From Bacillus mesophilus (GTDB taxonomy: Bacteria; Bacillota; Bacilli; Bacillales; SA4): a stretch of 64,000 nt of DNA. The stretch spans positions 310,001-374,000 of the forward strand of contig NZ_JAAIWM010000004.1 of NCBI RefSeq assembly GCF_011008845.1, written 5' to 3'. The translations under genes and the position numbers were made by a program. Below are positions 54,432-63,887 of the stretch, piece after piece (the first letter of the stretch is position 1; the number at the start of each line of letters is the position of its first letter). A model generated the notes under the pieces. That model was given only the letters and a program-made list of their open reading frames with translations, did not search any database and was not told the DNA's origin.

Positions 54432-54716
54432 TTGGTACAAGAAATAATTCTTAATAATATACCAATTAAAGTAGAGAGTTATAAAGAAGACAATATTGAT
54501 GGTTTAATTAAGATTTCAGTAGATTTCAAAGTTACAAGTGACGAGTATCATGACATTACTACGTTACTTTATAATGGAACATTCGAAGTAAAAGTACTTC
54601 CTAAGGGTTTTACCTTTCAAGGAACTATTACTCAATACTCAACTTCGTTTACTAATTTATACGAGAAAAATCAAGTTGGAGTCTTCAGCTTGAGCCTTCT
54701 TGAAGTAAAGCATTAA
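54432..54716 (+). CDS. ykvR: YkvR family protein (DUF3219)
   Basis: A 94-residue beta-rich protein matching DUF3219/YkvR: IILNNIPIKVESY at the start, SVDFKVTSDEYHDITTLLY in the middle and GVFSLSLLEVKH at the end. Function unknown. Start TTG 54432 follows AAGGAG by 9 bases. It is 18 bases from the luciferase-like gene and probably co-transcribed. Confidence 0.8.
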   Translation: MVQEIILNNIPIKVESYKEDNIDGLIKISVDFKVTSDEYHDITTLLYNGTFEVKVLPKGFTFQGTITQYSTSFTNLYEKNQVGVFSLSLLEVKH

Positions 54717-54734
54717 GAAAGAAGGAGAAAACAC

Positions 54735-55733
54735 ATGAGACTAAGCATTTTAGATCAATCTCCGATATCCTCCAACCAAACAGCCCGTGAGGCATTAACT
54801 AATTCTATGAAGTTAGCACAAGCTGGTGAGGCACTTGGATATACTCGATATTGGATTGCAGAACATCATGATCTACCAGGACTCGCCTGCCCTGCACCTG
54901 AAGTGATGTTAGGTTATATTGGTGCACACACTAATACGATTCGAATAGGATCTGGAGCTACATTACTTCCCCATTACAAACCATATAAAGTAGCTGAGAC
55001 CTACAACATGCTAGCAACGTTGTTTCCAGATCGAATTGACTTAGGAATCGGACGAGCTCCAGGGGGATCAGCTGAAGCAACGAATGCATTAAATGATAAT
55101 TTCCTACAAAAGGTTTATGATATGCCAAACTCAGTAAAAGAATTGCTACATTTTATACACAATGATCTCCCAAGTGATCATCAACATGCAAAAGTGACTG
55201 CATCACCATTACCCAAAAAACCTCCTGTGCTGTGGCTTCTTGGAACAAGTAAAAAAAGCGCGATACTAGCGGCTGAAAATGGCTTGTCCTATACGTTTGG
55301 TAAGTTTATGAGTGATCAAGATGGGATAGAGATAATTAAGCAATATCGAGACTCTTTTAAACTGAGAAAAAAGGATCAGAAGCCTGACGTAATCTTAACT
55401 GTATCGGCCTTTTGTGCGGAAACTACTGAACAAGCAGAAGAAATAGCTACAAGTGCACTTGTATGGTCGCTACAACTACAAAAAGATGAAGGACACCGTG
55501 GGATTCCTTCTATTAAAGAAGCAATGTCTTACGAACTAGATGAGAAAGAAAAGGAATCTATAAAGCAGATAAAAAGCAAGATGATCATCGGCTGCCCTCG
55601 AGAAGTAAAGCAAGGACTTGAGCATTTACAAAAGACATATCAAGCAGATGAAATCATGATGATCACGAATACACATAGATTAGAAGATAAAATCCGATCT
55701 TATGAATTAATTGCCCAAGAGCTTGAACTTTAG
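54735..55733 (+). CDS. Luciferase-like (LLM class) flavin oxidoreductase
   Basis: A 332-residue LLM-class protein of the MsnO8/YceB-like type, which uses reduced FMN or F420. Family motifs: SILDQSPIS, YWIAEHHDLPGLACPAPEV, RIGSGATLLPHYKPYKVAE and DLGIGRAPGG. The fold is a TIM barrel; substrate unknown. AAGGAG precedes ATG 54735. Second gene after ykvR, followed by a terminator. Confidence 0.9.
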   Translation: MRLSILDQSPISSNQTAREALTNSMKLAQAGEALGYTRYWIAEHHDLPGLACPAPEVMLGYIGAHTNTIRIGSGATLLPHYKPYKVAETYNMLATLFPDRIDLGIGRAPGGSAEATNALNDNFLQKVYDMPNSVKELLHFIHNDLPSDHQHAKVTASPLPKKPPVLWLLGTSKKSAILAAENGLSYTFGKFMSDQDGIEIIKQYRDSFKLRKKDQKPDVILTVSAFCAETTEQAEEIATSALVWSLQLQKDEGHRGIPSIKEAMSYELDEKEKESIKQIKSKMIIGCPREVKQGLEHLQKTYQADEIMMITNTHRLEDKIRSYELIAQELEL

Positions 55734-55736
55734 CAA

Positions 55737-55769
55737 AAGTGCCTTCCATAACGGAAAGGCACTCTTTTT
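55737..55769 (+). terminator. Terminator of the ykvR-LLM operon
   Basis: AGTGCCTT/AAGGCACT stem (55738-55763) and T5. Confidence 0.8.
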
Positions 55770-55848
55770 ATGTGATCGTTACAGATTTCCTTGGTACTAA
55801 AAAAAGCAGTCCTTATCATATTTTTTATAAGAGAAAGGAGTGAGAATA

Positions 55849-57258
55849 GTGAAAAACGTTAAGGTAAGATTACGCCCCATTGTTAGTAAACTAAATTTGC
55901 CAACGGTTATTAAAACAACGATTCTCCCTGGTGAAACTGTTGAAAGATTATTTATTGCAACACAGGTAGGAGAAATTTTTTATATAAGTGACAAAGGCTT
56001 AAGTGCTTTTTTAGATATTCGTCCCCAAATCATAAAATTAGGTGAAAAGCGTGGTGGTTATGATGAACGAGGATTGCTTGGGCTCGCATTTCATCCTCAA
56101 TTCCAGTATAACGGTTTATTCTATCTTCACTATTCAGTAGCTGGAACACAAGGTCCTGGTGCTCTTTCTGACTCTTTTGAGCCTAACCCGTGTGATCCAA
56201 GTACCATAAATCTAAGCTGGGAAAATAGGGAAACTCAGTATGACCATATTGATACTGTGGAAGAATGGATTCTACAACCCAATCGTCAGCCTCAAAAACG
56301 ACGAACACTATTAAATCTGAGAAGGCCATTCTTTAATCATAATGGGTTTAATAGCTTAAATTTTTCACCTGAGACAGGAAGACTTGTATTAACAACTGGA
56401 GATGGTGGATCAGGGTTTGATCCATTTAATTTGAGTCAGGATAACATGGAAATAGCCGGTAAGATCATTGAAATTGACGTTAGTAAGAATATAACGATGT
56501 ACAATCCACCTATTATATCTCGCTTTAATGAGCTACCAACATATATTCAAGAAACACTCACCGTTATTGCTAAAGGGGTTCGAAATATACCAGGTATTGC
56601 ATTTCAAAGATATTATAATGAATATATTAAATATGTCGGTAATGTTGGACAAGAATTGGTCGAGTCCATTTTCTCGTTTGTTCACTATAAACCTATTCCA
56701 GTTACTCAGCTTGTTCAAGCTTCCTCTATGAACACTGAAGCTAATCTAGACGGACTTATTAACTTCGGATGGCGTGGCTGGGAGGGGGATTTTCCTACTT
56801 CAATGATTAGGGACTGTTCAGGAAATGCAGATTTAGATGAGAAAACGATAACTTATTACAAGGAAGCAGTAAAACTATCGAAGAAACACCTACCTCCCTT
56901 AACTACTTACTACCATCAAGACCCTAGACTAGATAAATTTGAAGGAACTGCACTTACAGGCGTTCAGCCTTATATGGGAATTGAGATTCCAGATATAACG
57001 GGAGCAGTTGTGTTTACTGATATCTCCCAAATCGGAGAAGATCCTGCTAGAGGGGCTTTAGCTTATACCAAGGTAAGATCAGATGGGATATCAAATGATT
57101 ATGGAGTAATTGAAACTAATCATGAATCTGGCTCTCAATCAGCATATTATGTAAGCTTAGGAACGAATCTGAACCAAACTAGACTTTTCTTAGGTGTATA
57201 TGGATCTATGAAAGTAACTGATTTAAATAAAGGAACTGTATATGAAGTTGTGTCATAA
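55849..57258 (+). CDS. PQQ-dependent sugar dehydrogenase-like (GSDH) protein
   Basis: A 469-residue six-bladed propeller of the glucose/sorbosone dehydrogenase family: DERGLLGLAFHPQFQYNGLFY is the hallmark, with RRPFFNHNGFNSLNFSPETG, TTGDGGSG, GVRNIPGIAFQR and NFGWRGWEGD following in the usual order. It lacks a signal peptide, unlike periplasmic or secreted relatives, so location and access to PQQ are uncertain. No PQQ genes are seen. The first GTG (55840) is part of AAAGGAG; GTG 55849 is the better start. Confidence 0.82.
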   Translation: MKNVKVRLRPIVSKLNLPTVIKTTILPGETVERLFIATQVGEIFYISDKGLSAFLDIRPQIIKLGEKRGGYDERGLLGLAFHPQFQYNGLFYLHYSVAGTQGPGALSDSFEPNPCDPSTINLSWENRETQYDHIDTVEEWILQPNRQPQKRRTLLNLRRPFFNHNGFNSLNFSPETGRLVLTTGDGGSGFDPFNLSQDNMEIAGKIIEIDVSKNITMYNPPIISRFNELPTYIQETLTVIAKGVRNIPGIAFQRYYNEYIKYVGNVGQELVESIFSFVHYKPIPVTQLVQASSMNTEANLDGLINFGWRGWEGDFPTSMIRDCSGNADLDEKTITYYKEAVKLSKKHLPPLTTYYHQDPRLDKFEGTALTGVQPYMGIEIPDITGAVVFTDISQIGEDPARGALAYTKVRSDGISNDYGVIETNHESGSQSAYYVSLGTNLNQTRLFLGVYGSMKVTDLNKGTVYEVVS

Positions 57259-57271
57259 TTTATATCCATAC

Positions 57272-57304
57272 AAAAATGGCACTCACATCTGAGTGCCATT
57301 TTTA
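57272..57304. terminator. Bidirectional terminator
   Basis: Perfect 14-base stem AAAAATGGCACTCA/TGAGTGCCATTTTT with loop CATC, between convergent genes. Confidence 0.9.
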
Positions 57305-57335
57305 TCTGATTAATTAGCAAATTATAAAGTCATAT

Positions 57336-58130
57336 CTACTTCACGTAGTTACGAAGTTTACCTATTTTCTCGACTTCAACTACTACTGTGTCTCCTGATT
57401 TCATTGGACAACTCCCTGAAGGTGAACCAGTCGCTAATATATCTCCCGGCTCAAGCGTCATAACCTTTGAAATCCAACTGATCAGGAAAGGAATTGAAAA
57501 TGACATCTCATTTGTATTCCCATCTTGGACAACTTCTCCGTTTAAAGTAGTCACAATTCTTAGGTTTGTCGGATCTATGCCTGTAACAATATGGGGACCT
57601 AATGGACCAAACGTGTCGAAGCCCTTTCCTCTTGTAAATTGGGGATCTGATTTAGTAAGGTCTCTTGCTGTCACATCATTAAAAATGGTACAGCCAAAGA
57701 CATAATCTAATGCATCTTCTTCTTTTATATTTTTCCCGCGTTTTCCGATTACGAGTGCTACTTCTCCCTCTAATTCAACCTGGTTTGTTAAATCAGTAGA
57801 TGGAAGAATGATTTCTCCCTCATCCGGAATGACAGAAGAATATGGCTTTAAAAACAAAAATGGTTCACGAAGATTTGCTTCTCCGCCAGTCTCTTCTGCG
57901 TGTGCGGCATAAGTCCAACCAAAATTAACAATTTTTGAAGGAACTACTGGTTCTAAAACCTTTACTTCACTATATTTAAGTCTTACGCCATCGTATTTTA
58001 GTTCATTATTAACTATTTCATTAAAATCACTAGACAATTGGATAATCTCATCATTTTCTAGCATTCCATAATGTACTTTATTGTTGTTCTGATACCGTAC
58101 GATTGTTTTCACTTGTTGTATTGTTTTCAT
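57336..58130 (-). CDS. Fumarylacetoacetate hydrolase family protein
   Basis: A 264-residue FAH-fold enzyme. Metal ligands lie in VELEGEVALVIGK (two Glu) and FGCTIFNDVTARDL (Asp); KGFDTFGPLGPHIV and MTLEPGDILATGSPSG complete the family pattern. Members act as hydratases, isomerases, acylpyruvate hydrolases or oxaloacetate decarboxylases on C-C bonds next to a keto group; the substrate here is not evident. No aromatic degradation genes are adjacent. The ATG follows GGGAG at a rather long 12 bases. Confidence 0.88.
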   Translation of the reverse strand: MKTIQQVKTIVRYQNNNKVHYGMLENDEIIQLSSDFNEIVNNELKYDGVRLKYSEVKVLEPVVPSKIVNFGWTYAAHAEETGGEANLREPFLFLKPYSSVIPDEGEIILPSTDLTNQVELEGEVALVIGKRGKNIKEEDALDYVFGCTIFNDVTARDLTKSDPQFTRGKGFDTFGPLGPHIVTGIDPTNLRIVTTLNGEVVQDGNTNEMSFSIPFLISWISKVMTLEPGDILATGSPSGSCPMKSGDTVVVEVEKIGKLRNYVK

Positions 58131-58238
58131 TTTAAAGACGAACTCCCTTACAAACTTGATGATTGTACTTGTTTGCTATTTTTATTTTATTCATTGTTAA
58201 CGTATCTTGATTGTACGCCTTTTTTATAAGGTTATATT

Positions 58239-58311
58239 AACCTTGTTGTTGATTTTCGTTTCAGGACACTCGCGTCCTTCCACTACAATCTGCAGTGCAA
58301 AATATCAACAC
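58239..58311 (-). repeat. Internally deleted copy of the GC-rich repeat
   Basis: On the minus strand this matches both ends of the block at 377-532 (GCACTG..GATTG.AGTGGAAGGACGCGAG and TGTCCTG.AACGAAAATC plus AACAACAAGG) but lacks the 85-base GC-rich core. The junction falls on GCGAG, which occurs at both core boundaries in the full copy (413-417 and 498-502). The rest of 58131-58625 shows no gene. Confidence 0.8.
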
Positions 58312-58625
58312 TGGTATTAACCCAGCCTTTTATAAAAAAGTTAGCTTTGATAATTTCAGTATTCCCATTATATTTAACTTTGCAAGAATTGAACAGGTTA
58401 TAAAATTTATTCATGCCTTTTGTAATTCTTCCGTATCATGATACTTGTAAAATTGAGATCGTTCAATATTAAACATTTAAAATTTATTTTGTCCATAAAG
58501 ATTATACCCACTTAATGTTAAATCGCAAGCTCATTCTTATAGGAACATATTAATCTAAGAAAATTTAGTTTTACGTTTATTTAAAAGGGAAAATGTCGAG
58601 TAGTAATACGAATGGGTGAAAAATC

Positions 58626-58913
58626 ATGATAAAAAAACTAAAGAATAGAACCACACTCGATGAGAAGACTATTCAAATTCAATTAAGGAAAAAGAAAATA
58701 ATAATAAACAATCGTTATCGATTGATTTATTACTTAAACAACATTGTTCAAGGCTTTTTATATATGATAGGAAGTATTTTATTTTTATTAGAAGTGAACA
58801 GAGTAATTTCTATTTCTTGTTTTCTGGTAGGTAGTATCCTAATGGTTACCCGTTCACTTATTCATATTGTTAGAGATATTCATTTAATGAAATTTGATAA
58901 AAAAGAAACTTAA
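58626..58913 (+). CDS. YrhK-like small membrane protein
   Basis: A 95-residue protein with a basic N-terminal third, two membrane helices (about 41-60 and 64-84) and a charged tail. RYRLIYYLNNIVQGFLYMIG followed by SILFL resembles the YrhK domain. Function unknown. GGGTGA precedes ATG 58626. Followed by a strong terminator. Confidence 0.6.
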   Translation: MIKKLKNRTTLDEKTIQIQLRKKKIIINNRYRLIYYLNNIVQGFLYMIGSILFLLEVNRVISISCFLVGSILMVTRSLIHIVRDIHLMKFDKKET

Positions 58914-58960
58914 GCAGAACTTTGTTGCATAAACACTGAATGAACAACTTATATGATGAT

Positions 58961-58996
58961 AAAAGGTATCAAGAGTACTCTCTCGATACCTTTTTC
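58961..58996. terminator. Bidirectional terminator
   Basis: AAAAGGTATC/GATACCTTTTT stem (58961-58995) with an inner AGAG/CTCT pair, between convergent genes. Confidence 0.85.
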
Positions 58997-59053
58997 ATTA
59001 TATTTGGTCCTAACTTAATAGATTTTTTATAAATGGTCTTTACAAAAAATCAG

Positions 59054-60034
59054 TTATTCCCCCATACCATCAAGATTCTTTGACCCAAATTCTTCTAGCA
59101 AGGCGCGCACTTCATCTGTTGACTTTGTGTTCATCAGTTGATTTCTTAATTCACCTGCTCCTCGGAATCCTTTGACATAAATTTTGAAAAAACGATGAAG
59201 AGCTGTGAATTTACGAAGCTCTAAACCTGAATATTGATCATGGAGATCCATATGCAACCTAAGGAGGTCTAGCAATTCTTCACTAGTATGATCCTTTGGT
59301 TCCTTTTCGAAGGCAAATGGATTATGGAAAATACCGCGCCCAATCATCACCCCATCAACACCGTATTGTTGAGCAAGCTTTAAGCCTGTTTGACGGTCAG
59401 GGATATCCCCATTGATTGTCAAGAGTGTATTTGGTGCAACCTGGTCACGAAGTTTCTTAATTTCCGGTATGAGTTCCCAATGAGCATCTACTTTGCTCAT
59501 TTCCTCTCTTGTACGTAGATGAATGGATAGATTAACAATATCTTGTTTAAATATGTGAGTCAGCCAGTCGCGCCATTCATTGATCTCCTTGAATCCAAGC
59601 CGTGTCTTTACACTTACAGGCAATCCGCCTGCTTTTGCTGCTTGAATTAATTCTGCCGCAACTTCTGGACGGCGAATTAGACCACTTCCCTTTCCATGTT
59701 GCGTTACATTAGGTACAGGGCAGCCCATATTGATATCTATTCCTTTAAACCCAAGTTCCGCCATACCAATACTCATTTGACGAAAGAACTCAGGCTTGTC
59801 CCCCCAAATATGGGCAACAATTGGTTGTTCATCCTCTGTAAAAGTCAATCGGCCACGAACACTTTTTCGTCCCTCAGGGTGACAATAACTCTCCGAATTT
59901 GTGAACTCTGTAAAAAATACATCAGGTCTAGCAGCTTCACTCACTACATGGCGAAAAACAACATCCGTCACTTCTTCCATGGGTGCTAATATAAAAAAAG
60001 GTCGTGGTAATTCACGCCAAAAATTATCGATCAT
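59054..60034 (-). CDS. tRNA-dihydrouridine synthase
   Basis: A flavin-dependent TIM-barrel enzyme reducing uridines in the tRNA D loop. [15 protein letters not shown] at the start binds [24 protein letters not shown] carries the active-site Cys of the GCP motif; [11 protein letters not shown] supplies the conserved lysine; [15 protein letters not shown] closes the barrel and the last 80 residues form the helical tRNA-binding part. The frame extends to TTG 60046, but homologues as I recall them begin at the equivalent of [10 protein letters not shown], hence ATG 60034 (326 residues). The 300 bases upstream hold only promoter-type AT-rich sequence. Confidence 0.92.
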   Translation of the reverse strand: MIDNFWRELPRPFFILAPMEEVTDVVFRHVVSEAARPDVFFTEFTNSESYCHPEGRKSVRGRLTFTEDEQPIVAHIWGDKPEFFRQMSIGMAELGFKGIDINMGCPVPNVTQHGKGSGLIRRPEVAAELIQAAKAGGLPVSVKTRLGFKEINEWRDWLTHIFKQDIVNLSIHLRTREEMSKVDAHWELIPEIKKLRDQVAPNTLLTINGDIPDRQTGLKLAQQYGVDGVMIGRGIFHNPFAFEKEPKDHTSEELLDLLRLHMDLHDQYSGLELRKFTALHRFFKIYVKGFRGAGELRNQLMNTKSTDEVRALLEEFGSKNLDGMGE

Positions 60035-60338
60035 CTTCAAATCCAAATCCTTTCATTATGGGATATGATTTAACCCTTTATCCCAAATTTAAACAACAAC
60101 CTATCTCTTCTTCTTTTACACTTATACCATGCTTAAGCACTTTTTATCAAACTAATTGAAAATGTTTTTTTGTAGGTAATTATTGGAGTAATTCTGGACC
60201 ATCCATGAAACTTAAAGTAGATCTTTTCAAATCACCTTTCTACAGAGCCATTTATTAACAAATCATTTGATGGTATTATGAAATAGCTATAAGAGGATAG
60301 TGGTATACACTTTATTTAGCAATGTTGGAGGTTTAGTA

Positions 60339-61463
60339 TTGAAGCTAGTAAATCTAATAAAAAAATTAACGAAAAAACAATTCTATTTATATATCTTTTT
60401 AATCCTTTCTTTTGTCATCTCGATCACTTTTGTAAACAACAATTATTCATTCTACGAACAACCTATTGCAGAGGTAATTGAAACAGAATTAATAGATACT
60501 ACTGAAATCAATGATATGTATGGTAATGAAGACATCCTGTACTCACAGAGAATCATCGCCATATTAAAGAATAGCGATTCAAAAGGAAAGCTTATTTATT
60601 TAACTAATGAATATTCATTATCGAAAGCGTATGACAATGAATATCAAGCCGGACAAAAAATTTTCGTGTCAATAGATCAGGTTAAAGTGGAAAATCAAGA
60701 ATTAACCGGTACAATAAAAGAATTTAAACGTGATACATATGTATTAATCGCTGCATGGATTTTTATTTTTGCTTTAATAATCATTGGAAAAAAACAAGGT
60801 TTCTTTTCTGTTATAAGTTTAGCAGTAAATGCGATTTTGCTCTCATATACGTTAGATATATACATAAACCATCCAGAGATCAGTCTAGTATTGATTTGTG
60901 GTGCTAGTATTTTTTTATTTACTTGTACCTCCTTATTACTCGTTAACGGGTTTAATGAAAAAACATATTCAGCTATTATAGCAACCATCTTAGGAACATT
61001 CAGCTCCCTTTTCATTGCATATTCTGTTATTTGGATTACGTCGGGGAATGGCTTATTACAATTCTTATCAAGTCCTTACCAGATGGTGTTTATGGCGGGG
61101 TTATTTATTGGTTCACTAGGAGCAGTTATGGATATAGCGATTACCATGTCTTCTTCGCTCTTCAGCTTGTACGAAAAGAATAACCATATAACTCTAAAAG
61201 CGCTACGAACTTCAGGTAGGGAAATTGGAAAGGATATTATGGGTACGATGACTAATATTTTGTTTTTTATCTATATAAGTGGTTCCATCCCATTCCTTCT
61301 TTTATATCTCAAAAATGACTCTCTACTAGGGTTCACTCTATCCATGAATCTTTCCTTAGAATTGTATAGAGCCCTTGCAGGTGGAATAGGCATCGTGTTA
61401 ACTATTCCGATTGGCATTTATACGACGATCTTTTTTATTAATAGAAAGAAGGCTAGATTATGA
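60339..61463 (+). CDS. YibE/F family protein, first gene of a pair
   Basis: A 374-residue membrane protein: one N-terminal helix, an extracytoplasmic beta-rich domain (about 35-115), then about seven helices of the YibE/F domain with GLFIGSLGAVMDIAITMSSS and LRTSGREIGKDIMGTMTNIL. The frame opens at GTG 60300, but GGAGG lies 7 bases before TTG 60339, so that start is used. It overlaps the next gene as ATGA. Function of the family is not established; in several Firmicutes the pair is proposed to be a two-component membrane transporter. Confidence 0.85.
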   Translation: MKLVNLIKKLTKKQFYLYIFLILSFVISITFVNNNYSFYEQPIAEVIETELIDTTEINDMYGNEDILYSQRIIAILKNSDSKGKLIYLTNEYSLSKAYDNEYQAGQKIFVSIDQVKVENQELTGTIKEFKRDTYVLIAAWIFIFALIIIGKKQGFFSVISLAVNAILLSYTLDIYINHPEISLVLICGASIFLFTCTSLLLVNGFNEKTYSAIIATILGTFSSLFIAYSVIWITSGNGLLQFLSSPYQMVFMAGLFIGSLGAVMDIAITMSSSLFSLYEKNNHITLKALRTSGREIGKDIMGTMTNILFFIYISGSIPFLLLYLKNDSLLGFTLSMNLSLELYRALAGGIGIVLTIPIGIYTTIFFINRKKARL

Positions 61464-62218
61464 ATGCATTAGTCTTATTATCAATCATATTATTTCTATT
61501 AATGACTGTAATTGGTGGAAGAAAAGGGATAAAGTCTTTTCTAGCTATATTCTTCAATTTTGGAGTATTGATGGTCATCATTTTTATTATGCTTGATCCC
61601 AAAATAAATATAATTATTTTAACATTAGTTGCATCTGTAGTGATAAGTAGTATTAATCTATTTTTTATTAATGACATTAATAGTAAAACAAAAACAGCTT
61701 TTCTCTCTTCAATCATTACAATCGTAATTTTATTTATTGGTATTGTTATAATAACTGAGAAATCAATGATTCAAGGATTTGCTGAAGAAGAAATTCGAGA
61801 ACTTAGTGGGTTTTCACTTCATATCGGGATTGATTTTGTGAAGATCGGCATATCTGTCATCATTATGAGTACAATAGGCGCCATCATAGATGCTGCGATT
61901 GCTATTTCCTCTCCTATGCGAGAAATCCATTTTCATAATCCAACCATAAATAGAAAAGATTTGTTTAGATCAGGATTAAATATTGGTAGAGACATAATTG
62001 GTACAAGTACCAACACACTATTATTTGCTTTCTTTGGTGGGTTCTTAGGATTGTTCATCTATTTTAAAGATTTATCTTTCCCTCTAGGTGAAATTGTGAA
62101 TTCAAAGATCTTTAGTGCTGAAATCATTACAATCCTTTGTGCTGGTATTGGGGTTATAATCGTTATTCCCATTACATCCTGGATTACCGCTTTAGTTTTA
62201 GTGGGAAAAGAGAAATAA
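61460..62218 (+). CDS. YibE/F family protein, second gene of a pair
   Basis: A 252-residue protein with about eight helices and the same core as its partner: MSTIGAIIDAAIAISSPMRE, LFRSGLNIGRDIIGTSTNTL and a final helical hairpin. It lacks the soluble domain of the first gene. The two cores are clearly homologous, so the pair arose by duplication and probably forms a heteromeric complex. The start overlaps the upstream stop (ATGA), giving coupled translation. A terminator follows about 110 bases later. Confidence 0.85.
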   Translation: MNALVLLSIILFLLMTVIGGRKGIKSFLAIFFNFGVLMVIIFIMLDPKINIIILTLVASVVISSINLFFINDINSKTKTAFLSSIITIVILFIGIVIITEKSMIQGFAEEEIRELSGFSLHIGIDFVKIGISVIIMSTIGAIIDAAIAISSPMREIHFHNPTINRKDLFRSGLNIGRDIIGTSTNTLLFAFFGGFLGLFIYFKDLSFPLGEIVNSKIFSAEIITILCAGIGVIIVIPITSWITALVLVGKEK

Positions 62219-62327
62219 GGCTGTGGTGGAATTCTTAGGTACTTGACGTATTCTTTTCCTCATCTATAATTCTGGGGTTATGTGGTTATATTTTTTTTTT
62301 GGACAATACAGATTGTTAATACATGAG

Positions 62328-62364
62328 AGAAGGCCCGTCCCAGCATTGGCATGGGCCTTATTTC
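62328..62364 (+). terminator. Terminator of the YibE/F operon
   Basis: AAGGCCC/GGGCCTT stem (62330-62359) followed by ATTTCT. Confidence 0.7.
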
Positions 62365-62425
62365 TAAGATTCATTTTTTTGCTCATAGCTAAGTGTTGAT
62401 AAACCGCTGGTTCTGGCATTTAAAT

Positions 62426-62522
62426 AGAAAAAGACCTCTACCAAAAGGCAAAGATCTTCTAAACAGAGATCAGTAACCTGAAGTGACCGTGCCTCACATA
62501 CAAATTACTAAATCTCCTTTAC
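62426..62522 (-). promoter_or_regulatory. Degenerate yybP-ykoY-like element and terminator after terC
   Basis: Minus strand from 62522: GTAAAGGAGATTTAG, then GGTCACTTCAG, then TTTAGAAGATCTTTGCC pairing with GGTAGAGGTCTT (62431-62458) before T5. These follow the order of the intact Mn2+ riboswitch at 23547 (TAAAGGGGAGTAG, GTCAATTCAG, TTAGCAAGACCTTTACC) with many changes. The hairpin probably terminates terC; the upstream part may be a riboswitch relic. Confidence 0.35.
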
Positions 62523-62527
62523 ACTTA

Positions 62528-63331
62528 CTACTCACACTTATTGTTATTGTTATCAGATTCTACATTAGTTTCAACCGTTTTCTTTTCCTTTGAAAGGAAC
62601 CAACCACATAGTGCTATTAGTACAAGCGTGAAATAGAAGGAAATTTTCCATTCCGGTGACTTTGCAAATCCTGATGGTATAACAGCCAAGTCTGGATGTG
62701 ATAATGTTAGTACCGCAAGCTTAATACCAACCATACCTACAATTACAAAGGCTGCAACCTCCAGCCCTGGTCTTGTTTGAAGAAGTGTAACAAAGTAGTT
62801 TGCAGCGAAACGCATAATAACCAAACCTATTAATCCACCTGCAAAAATTACAAGGAATTTTCCACCATCTAATCCACCTATATTTGGAAGGCTTGTGTTC
62901 GGAAGTACTACAGCCAAAGCAAAAGCTGCAAGGATCGCATCTATTGCAAAAGCAATATCAGCTAGTTCAACCTTAAAAACTGTCATCCAGAATCCTGATT
63001 TTTTCTTTTCTTTGATCATCCCAGCTTTTTGTTTTTCTTTATTGACAACAAGTTTTCGGAAAATATGATTTGCAGCAATAAACAAGAGGTAAACTGCACC
63101 TAATGCCTGAATCTGCCAAACATCCACAAGGAAGGAAATAGCAAATAAAGAAGCAAAACGAAATACAAACGCTCCTGCTAAACCATAAAACAATGCTCTT
63201 TTACGTTGCTCCTCTGGAAGATGTTTTACCATAATTGCGAGTACAAGTGCATTATCTGCCGCTAATAACCCTTCAAGAGCAATCAAAAGTAATAATACCC
63301 AAGCGTATTCTAGTATAATAGAAAATTCCAC
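62528..63331 (-). CDS. TerC family membrane protein (YkoY/YceF-like Mn2+ exporter)
   Basis: A 267-residue TerC protein with about seven helices. The two acidic metal motifs are ALEGLLAADNALVLAIMVKHL and VELADIAFAIDAILAAFAL. PEEQRKRALFYGLAGAFVFRF is close to B. subtilis YkoY and YceF, which export Mn2+ to metallate secreted enzymes. The C-terminal tail is hydrophilic and Asn-rich. GTG 63331 follows GGGGGT. Tandem terminators of the Mn2+-riboswitch type lie 560 bases upstream. Between them, 63332-63885 shows no supported gene. Confidence 0.88.
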   Translation of the reverse strand: MEFSIILEYAWVLLLLIALEGLLAADNALVLAIMVKHLPEEQRKRALFYGLAGAFVFRFASLFAISFLVDVWQIQALGAVYLLFIAANHIFRKLVVNKEKQKAGMIKEKKKSGFWMTVFKVELADIAFAIDAILAAFALAVVLPNTSLPNIGGLDGGKFLVIFAGGLIGLVIMRFAANYFVTLLQTRPGLEVAAFVIVGMVGIKLAVLTLSHPDLAVIPSGFAKSPEWKISFYFTLVLIALCGWFLSKEKKTVETNVESDNNNNKCE

Positions 63332-63887
63332 CTAACTACCCCCTAAATGTACTTTATAGTTTTATTAATTACAGTTTTCTTTATTTAGATAATGACGCTC
63401 TAGGATAATACTCCCAAAACTTAAAGATGTACTTTAGTCTAATTAAAATCATCAACATCTCTATCACCTTACTTTCTATCTTATAAATCTCAAAGAACAA
63501 ATGTTATAGCTCTGAATTGTTGTTATAATACTGTTCTGAAATCGGGGAGGATTCCTCTGGTCCTCATTTACATATGCAAGCAACTGAACTTCAATAATGG
63601 TTAATAGGGTGAATGTGACAAATAGGTTCCGTATATGTTTTTTCAATAAAATCGTTTCTCCTTAAACAATAGTAATTACATATAAGAAATCGATTTTGTT
63701 CTTCTACACTCTTATTCTCCTTTATACGTTTAATTGGCTATCTCTGCTCATGTACTTCTCTTCAATTTGTTCCTCGATCTTTTCCATTTGTTCCTTGTCT
63801 TTTAATCATCCTCTCGGTTGTAGCCTATTATTAAAACAATTTTGTTAATGTTGGGTTTTACAATTTTTATCTACTCAGAGAGGAGAA

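Noticed and set aside
63722..63787. 21-residue minus-strand peptide (MEKIEEQIEEKYMSRDSQLN plus one residue) with AAGGA upstream
   Set aside because: Too short to support without conservation; could be chance in the terC leader.
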